Assembly: GCA_963969495.1 (NCBI GenBank)
Contig: OZ018331.1
Span: 148,744,321-148,808,320, forward strand
Direction of reading: 5' to 3'
Origin: Ceratothoa steindachneri
Lineage: Eukaryota; Arthropoda; Malacostraca; Isopoda; Cymothoidae
Length of the DNA: 64,000 bases
A program made the translations under genes and the position numbers. A model generated the notes under the pieces. It ran no database searches and was not told where the DNA came from. It saw nothing but the letters and a program-made list of their open reading frames with translations. This document shows positions 58,468-64,000 of this stretch, in pieces (position 1 is the first letter of the stretch; each line of letters opens with the position of its first letter).

Positions 58468-59960
58468 GACATCTTAAATGAGTGATGATCTGTGGTAAAA
58501 TCCATTTTAAATGAGTGCAAATCGGTGGTAAAAGCCATCTGAAATAAGTACAAATCGGTGGTAAAAGTCATATTAAATGATTCTAAATGGGTTTTAAAAG
58601 TCATCTTAAATGAGTGCAAATCAGTGGTAAAAGCCAGCTTAAATGAGTGATGATATGTGATAAAATATATTCTAAAAGAGTGTAAATCGGTGGTAAAATC
58701 TTAACTGAGTGCAAGTCGTTGGTAAAAAGGCACCATAAACGCGTGTAGAATGGTGGTAAAATAACATGTTAAATGAGTATAATTTAGTAGTAAAATACCC
58801 CTTCAATGAATACAGGTCAGTGGTAAACTACATCTTAAATAATGTGTGAATACCGTTGTTAAAGAAGCATCTTAAATGAATGCAGATTGGTGGTAAAATG
58901 TTTCTTAAATGATCGTATGTTGGTGGTCAACCTTAAATCAAGGCAGATCGGTGGTAAAAGTCATATTAAATGAGTCCACATCGGTAGTAAAAGGTGTCTT
59001 AAATGAGAGTAGCTCGGTGGTAAATGGTACCTTAAATAAGTTCGCATCGGTGGTAAAAGCTATATTAAATAAGTTTCCATATCGGTGGTAAAACATCTTG
59101 AACTAGTGCATATTGTTGGTAAAATGTATATTAACCGAATGTATATCAGTGGTAAAATATACCTTAAATGATTGTGGATCTGTGGTAAGGGATATCTTAA
59201 ATGAATGCAGATCGATGGCAAAAATCCATATTAAATGATTGTAGCTTGTGGTAAAATATATCTTAAATGATTGTGGATCTTTGGTAAGGGATATCTTAAA
59301 TGAATGCAGATCGATGGCAAAAATCCATATTAAATGATTGTAGCTTGTGGTAAAATATATCTTAAATGATTGTGGATCTTTGGTAAGGGATATCTTAAAT
59401 GAATGCAGATCGATGGCAAAAATCCATATTAAATGATTGTAGCTTATGGTAAAAGGCATCTTAAATGGATGTGGCACGTGGTAACATGCATCTTAAATGA
59501 ATGCATATTGGTGGTAAAAAAAATCTTAAATAAGTCCACATCGGTGGTAAAAAACATCTTAAATGAGTGTAGACCGGTGGTAAAAAATTATATTAGATGA
59601 GTGTAGCCCGTGGTAAAAGGCATATTAGATGAGTGTAGATCGGTGATAAGATAAATCTTAAATGAGTGCATCTTTAATCACTGCAGATCGGTGGTAAACT
59701 GCATTTTAAATATTTGCAAATACTCGTATGTGGTAAAATCCATATTTGATGAGTGCAGTTCGTTGGTAAAAACATATTGAATGGGTCCAGATCGGTGGTA
59801 AAGGGCATCTTAAATAAATGCAATTTGGTGGTAAAAAGGGATCTTAAATGAATGCATATCGCTGGTAAAGAAACATCTTAAAATAAGTTTAGATCGGTGG
59901 TAAAGAATATCTGAACTGAGTAATGAGCGGTAAAAATCATCTTAAATGACGTAAAATCGG
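58468..59960. repeat. Degenerate 33-bp minisatellite, about 44 units
   Basis: Unit consensus ATCTTAAATGAGTGCAGATC plus GGTGGTAAAAGCC. Most units are 33 bp, so the minus strand reads as 11-residue repeats (FTTDLHSFKM) over stretches such as 58619-58296 and 59477-59103. Indels break the frame elsewhere. Confidence 0.9.
59163..59459. repeat. 99-bp higher-order repeat inside the minisatellite, three units
   Basis: CTTAAATGATTGTGGATCT starts at 59163, 59262 and 59361. Each 99-bp unit is three 33-bp units and the three copies are almost identical, pointing to recent local amplification. Confidence 0.92.
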
Positions 59961-60500
59961 TGGTAAAACCCGAAACTTTCTTTTATTTTATATTGCATCC
60001 CCTTCCTCGTAAATGAGGGTGCCAATATTTACGCATTTTGGCATCAAAAATTATGGACTGGGAACGACTTGAGGGGGGGGGGGTTTAGGCGGACTATTTA
60101 TTAGGCACTCTTCGAATGCTACTTGTAGCTGGAGTCAAGTTCGTACTTTGACGGACGAATGTGTGCCCTCCCAGCCCCAATGAGCAAAAGGAGTTGCCTT
60201 AATTAAAGAGATTGGGTAATCTTCTGGAGAGTGCGCCAAATAATCTCCTATTTACATCACTCGAGCTATGTAATTTCCACGCATTTATTTCCCCCAACTT
60301 CACCCATTTTGATTTAAGCAAATAATATATTTAAAAAAAAAATAAGCAACACCTAGCGAGGTAATCTCCCGCAGGAGGTTTGTAGAATCGTAATGAAGAG
60401 GGGGACCTCAAAAGATATTTCTGAATATTATTTCTTTTAGGTATATTTAAAAATTTTATCAAAGTTATTTTTAATAATTCCTTCATAGTATCAAAAAATA
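59961..60500. other. Unassigned AT-rich sequence
   Basis: Contains a G9 run at about 60073. No gene seen. Confidence 0.3.
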
Positions 60501-60501
60501 A

Positions 60502-60830
60502 AATGGCGAAGTTCAGAAATAAATAAAAGTATCGAAATTTTGAGAATTTTTTAAAAACTAAAAGAATTACAAATGGTGAAGCTCAGAAAATTTATTTTTA
60601 TCATCATCATCACTAACTATAATTTAAGAACGGGATTTTTTTGAGTATTTGAATGATAATTTCACTTTGATTTGGTTATAACTTATGTTTTTTTCTAAGA
60701 ATTCTTTTATAATATCAAAATGGTGAAGTTCAGAAATAAATATAAGTATCGAAATTTTGTGAATTTTTATAAAACCCAAAGAACTCCAAATGGTGAAGTT
60801 CAGAAAGTTTATTTTTATATATCTTCTTTT
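60502..60830. repeat. ~217-bp direct duplication
   Basis: ATGGTGAAGTTCAGAAATAAAT, AAGTATCGAAATTTTG and AATGGTGAAG(C/T)TCAGAAA occur in the same order from 60502 and from 60719. A further GGTGAAGTTCATAAG lies near 61011. Confidence 0.75.
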
Positions 60831-60885
60831 ATAACTATTTTAGCAACGTGATATTTTGAATTATTAAATTTTAATCTTAGTAGCG

Positions 60886-60945
60886 CAGCGCAAGCTCCTC
60901 CCGTAGGGGGAAGTGGCGAAGCCATTGCCGGGTATAATTATATTT
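60886..60945. repeat. GC-rich hairpin repeat, copy 1
   Basis: GCGCAAGCTCCTCCCGTAGG and GGGAAGTGGCGAAGCCATTG; folds as CTCCTCCC/GGGGGAAG. Copy 2 is at 61826-61875. Confidence 0.65.
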
Positions 60946-61204
60946 TAACAATGAAATTTTTTAAAAGGGGTGAAATTTAGTTTAGATTTCCTTTTTAAAA
61001 TTATTATAATTGGTGAAGTTCATAAGATTTTTAAAAATTTAACCATGTCTACTTTTTTATCTTATTTTTTGTATATTTAAAATTTTTATCAAAGTTATTT
61101 TTAAAATAGATTTTAAATTTTAATCTTAATTAGGGGAAAATATCTATTTGCTCTGAAACACGAGTAGAGCGAAATGAGGATTGGAGAAGCCCCTCCATTT
61201 GTTC

Positions 61205-61560
61205 CTAACAATATATTTTAAGAACTTGAATTTTGGGAGGGGTTAAATAGAAAGAAATGTATGAGAAGAAGAATAAGAGTAGGAGAATAAGAAGAGAAGG
61301 AAGGTGATGAGAAGAAGAAGAGAAGAAAGAATTAAAAAGGAGGCGTAGAAGGAGAAGTTTAAGAAAATGATGAGGATATGAAGAATAAAAACAATAGGGG
61401 AAGAAGAAAAGCAGAGGAGGATAAAAAGAAGAGGAAGATAAAAAGAAAGAGTGCAATGGAAGAGACGTAAGAGAATGAATAGGAGCAAAAGGAGAAGAGG
61501 AATAGAAAACGAGGAAAAGAAGAGATTGGAAAGGAGAGGAGAAGAATAATACAAAAAAAT
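61205..61560 (+). repeat. Polypurine tract, about 330 bp
   Basis: The plus strand is over 80% A/G (GAAGAAG, GGAGAAG, AAAAAG words) from about 61225 to 61550. The Ser/Leu/Phe-rich minus-strand ORFs across it are a by-product of this bias. Confidence 0.9.
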
Positions 61561-61825
61561 GAATCTAAGTTATTAAAAAAAAATGGTTTGAAGAAATTAA
61601 TTCAGAATGAATTATTTTTTGTAAGTTGTTTATTAATAATTAACAAATTAAGAATTTATTATATTATTCCATTTTACTTTAAAAGGGATTCAATAGATGA
61701 GGTGATATGGATAGAGGAAGGGGGAGATGAGAGGGTAGGGGAAAATGGAGGTGAGGGGGAAAGAGATGATCGCAATCATTTTGAAGGATTTAAGAGGCCG
61801 AAGGCCAACAGCCCGAATGGATGAT

Positions 61826-61875
61826 CGCGAGCTCCCCCCGTAGGTGGGGAGTGCCGAAGCCATGGCTTGTAACTT
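61826..61875. repeat. GC-rich hairpin repeat, copy 2
   Basis: GCGAGCTCCCCCCGTAGGTG and GGGAGTGCCGAAGCCATGGC; near-perfect hairpin CTCCCC/GGGGAG. Confidence 0.65.
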
Positions 61876-62329
61876 CATAAAATGATTCGAATATTACACG
61901 CAATATACGCGAGTTTGTTGCTTTCCCACACGAATAAATAATATTTTCAAGATTAAAATAAATTTCAATTCATCGAATGATTCTCGCAATCGAGTGCAGC
62001 GGCACGTCCATCGAGTTTCTAAAATCAACCTGCCTGTTAAATAGTGAATGAGCACATATGCGCACGACTGCTAACTTGCATCGTACGCTAGATAAAACAT
62101 TTTTTACACAATAAGAATCACCTTTACATAAGAAATATACATATGATGGGAATATGTTGAATAAGATACATTTGTTATTATGAGCCAATTTCAGCCCCTT
62201 ATTCACATTATCGTTTCAAATATTACAGATGTAATGCAACACCTCCAATATTTAAATATTGTACTTCAAGGGAGGAACAAATTATTACAGAACTACTCCA
62301 ATCAGTTGTTTTACTACTTTCCCTAACTT
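61876..62329. other. Unassigned AT-rich sequence
   Basis: No recognised gene or element; may include worn 5' parts of the hAT copy that follows. Confidence 0.3.
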
Positions 62330-62866
62330 AAATCAAGATTAGCAGTTTTTCCGAACATTAAAATTCAAAATAGTAAATTAACACAATACAAAGGAAACCT
62401 AGACACGCTTTATCATAAGTTTGATAACAGATTTGAGAAACTAAAATGGCTGAAGCCATGCTTTTAATTACTTTTGAATCCGTTTGCAATCGATGTAATC
62501 AGTGATGGCTGTCCTGTTGCTTCACTTTTTGTCTTGGATACTGCTTCAATAAAAAAGGAGCTTATTAATCTGCAAGAAGATTTGGCTTTGAAACTAGCAC
62601 ACAAAAGCTCACATCTAACTGACTTTTGGAAACAAATCGCAGAAGCAATGTATACTAATCTTCAGAAATTTTGCTTCGGAAAAACTTACAGCTGTGAATC
62701 TCTCTTCTCTGTTATTAAATTTGTCAAGTGTAAACATTGTGCTATCCTCACTAACAGCCACCTTACTGAGCTTCTCAGAGCAGCCATAACACCATTCCAG
62801 CCAGATTTTCAACTATTAACTTCAACAATGAAATCTCAACCAAGGCCTTCAAAGAACACAGATTAA
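62330..62866 (+). pseudogene. hAT transposase C-terminal half (ZBED5/FAM200-like)
   Basis: The readable part starts near 62355 (FPNIKIQNSK), continues LDTLYHKFDNRFEKLKWLKP, meets a TAA, and is then open as 62474-62866: NPFAIDVISDG, DLALKLAHKSSHLTDFWKQI, LQKFCFGKTYSCESLFSVIK, CKHCAILTNSHLTELLRAAI and PDFQLLTSTM. The YSCESLFSVIKFVK block is the form of the hAT dimerisation motif seen in the ZBED5/FAM200/SCAND3-like group (TYxCExxFSxMxxIKS). The catalytic region upstream is missing or unreadable. A hAT-type end lies downstream at 63141-63156. One stop is visible, so it is a fragment. Confidence 0.78.
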
Positions 62867-63140
62867 ATGTTTTACATCAGGAAGGACTTCAATAAATTTT
62901 AACTTTTCATCTTTCAAATTTTATAAATACAAATTTAAAACAGCAATTTTGTTTTTGAACATTTAAAGATGTATGAATTGCAAAGATTAAACAAGTTATG
63001 GTTTAGAAATGGTGAGTAGGGTTTTATGAGGTACTGGTATTTTTTAACACTTTTAAATGCAATTTTAAAGAAATAATTTCTGCAGCTCTTTAACTTTCGA
63101 ATATGTATGAAAAGTATCCTATGTGGCTTTTATCAAAGAA

Positions 63141-63156
63141 CTTTGCCACCCCTGCA
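63141..63156 (-). mobile_element. hAT-type terminal inverted repeat (right end)
   Basis: CTTTGCCACCCCTG reads inward as CAGGGGTGGCAAAG, a typical hAT terminus, about 275 bp after the transposase stop. The matching left end was not found. Confidence 0.6.
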
Positions 63157-63714
63157 ATATTCCTTCGCCGTGAGGGTATATACAAGCCCCGTCTATAATG
63201 TGTTTTCATTGGTCATTTAAAAATGACGTCATTAAACAAAAGACGATTCGAGTTATATTAAATGTTTATAAGTACTCTTGCAAAATTAACTCAAAGATCC
63301 CGATTAAGTCAAGAAGAAAGAAGATTTCAATAACACAAAACCAGCATACAACACATAATAAACAACATACAAAAAGACTAATTAATAAACTAATAACTAT
63401 GACATAAAACAACAGCAAATGCTCACTAAACATTAACAATAAAACATTAAAGTTTTTTTTAAGACAAAGCGCTTGAACGCCGTTCATATATACCTAAAAC
63501 AACGACAACAAAATATACACAAAAACAAAAGAATAATGAAAGCGATAAGCCTGATCATCAGACGCTTTGCATCTCTTTGCAAATCTCCTACCCTACTTTC
63601 TCTTTTCGTCACTTTTATTTTTCTGTCTACCCACACGTACTTTGTCCCTTATAAACTTACTGCTTGCTTGCTTATAGGAGTCCATCGTCTCCGATGACGA
63701 CGCTCTCCTCGGGA
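63157..63714. other. Unassigned sequence, probably including the 3' UTR of the minus-strand LINE
   Basis: A-rich, no gene recognised. The LINE reading frame stops at 63715, so some of this is likely its 3' UTR. Confidence 0.3.
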
Positions 63715-63999
63715 TCATCGGCGACTCCGTTGATGGCTGTAGAGTCCTATTCTTGATCTGCACACTTTGTTGCAGACAGGACACATAAAGTTCACGTCGG
63801 GTGGTACAGGGTTAGCTTGACGGGCGTGCCTCCTTGTATGTCTGTCATTTCTTGATTGTCTAATGCTATCTTCCAGTTCGTCTGCCCCTTCACGGCATAT
63901 TGTCCTCCAGTGATGTCGATCGGCGGAAAAATCTTCCAGATTTGCTGGGTTTTTATTTATTTTCTTTAAAGTTCTCTTAATATTGTCTTTGTATCTTTT
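63715..63999 (-). CDS. Non-LTR retrotransposon ORF2 C-terminus with zinc finger, open to the window edge
   Basis: The reverse complement is open from the right edge to a TGA at 63715-63717, 94 codons. It reads KRYKDNIKRTLKKINKNPAN, FSADRHHWRTICREGADEL, DRHTRRHARQANPVPPDV and CPVCNKVCRSRIGLYSHQRS. The DRxxWRxxCxxG block and the C-x2-C...H finger are typical of the far C-terminus of animal LINE RT proteins. The finger may bind element RNA or target DNA. No stop or shift is seen in the visible part, so this could be a less damaged copy; the RT lies beyond the window. The ATG is outside. Codons cannot say which clade it is. Confidence 0.7.
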   Translation of the reverse strand, partial: KRYKDNIKRTLKKINKNPANLEDFSADRHHWRTICREGADELEDSIRQSRNDRHTRRHARQANPVPPDVNFMCPVCNKVCRSRIGLYSHQRSRR

Positions 64000-64000
64000 C

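Noticed and set aside
61205..61554. Minus-strand hydrophobic ORFs rich in Leu, Ser and Phe
   Set aside because: Pyrimidine strand of a polypurine tract; no domain.

Overview
The window reads as repeat-dense, intron-era genomic DNA of an invertebrate animal. Nothing prokaryotic is present: there are no operons, Shine-Dalgarno sites, rRNA, intact tRNA or CRISPR. Nearly every protein signal belongs to a transposable element (CR1-like and RNase H-bearing LINEs, a Ty3/Gypsy element, mariner, Tc1, Merlin, several hAT-like elements, Penelope-like elements), and long (TA)n, (GA)n and (CA)n tracts are abundant. An arthropod, perhaps a crustacean, would fit the element mix and an hsp70-style promoter, but the species call is inference. 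Almost all coding copies are decayed (frameshifts, nonsense codons, internal deletions, 5' truncations), so most genes are given as pseudogenes.

Layout. 1-3605: minus-strand CR1-like LINE with ORF1 (zinc-binding region plus SGNH-esterase-like domain) and ORF2 (endonuclease, RT), cut by the window edge. 4250-6516: broken transposase-like gene of an unnamed animal family. 7092-7877: internally deleted mariner. 10085-12310: Merlin fragment and three related LINE C-termini. 12320-19575: minus-strand Gypsy element (putative 3' LTR, pol, gag) whose gag is split by two head-to-tail CR1 copies. 19745-20520: Merlin transposase abutting the Gypsy gag. 21248-22075: CR1-like ORF fusing a PHD-like finger to RT. 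22508-25235: minus-strand hAT split by a nearly open CR1 copy.

25229-27752 and 34211-39735 are two copies, in opposite orientation, of one RNase H-bearing LINE family; the second keeps ORF1, endonuclease, RT, RNase H and tail in damaged form. Between them lie CR1 scraps, an AT-rich quasi-periodic block, and a DUF4371/hAT-like pseudogene (30780-32453, minus) preceded by a convincing heat-shock-type promoter. 39868-41277 is a full-length Tc1-like element inserted in a (TA)n tract. 41460-46860 has no genes but holds nested inverted repeats and a degenerate ~540-bp repeat.

46983-55010 is dominated by Penelope-like remnants (two GIY-YIG domains, several hammerhead-ribozyme-like hairpins, flanking (TA)n) and a 5.2-kb DNA transposon with matching ends that carries two different transposase pseudogenes. 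55451-55621 looks like a promoter plus first exon ending ATG|GTAAG. 55855-57480 is another CR1 copy with an internal 38-bp minisatellite. 57945-58014 holds a perfect IR3 nuclear-receptor-type palindrome next to a TATA box. 58468-59960 is a 33-bp minisatellite, 61205-61560 a polypurine tract, 62330-63156 a hAT 3' end, and 63715-63999 the C-terminus of another LINE running off the right edge.

The elements do not form a pathway. Their relations are nesting, truncation and chimerism. The parts most likely to be of host or regulatory interest are the heat-shock-type promoter (32590-32790), the ATG|GT exon (55451-55621), the IR3/TATA pair and the foldback block at 41.9-44.1 kb.
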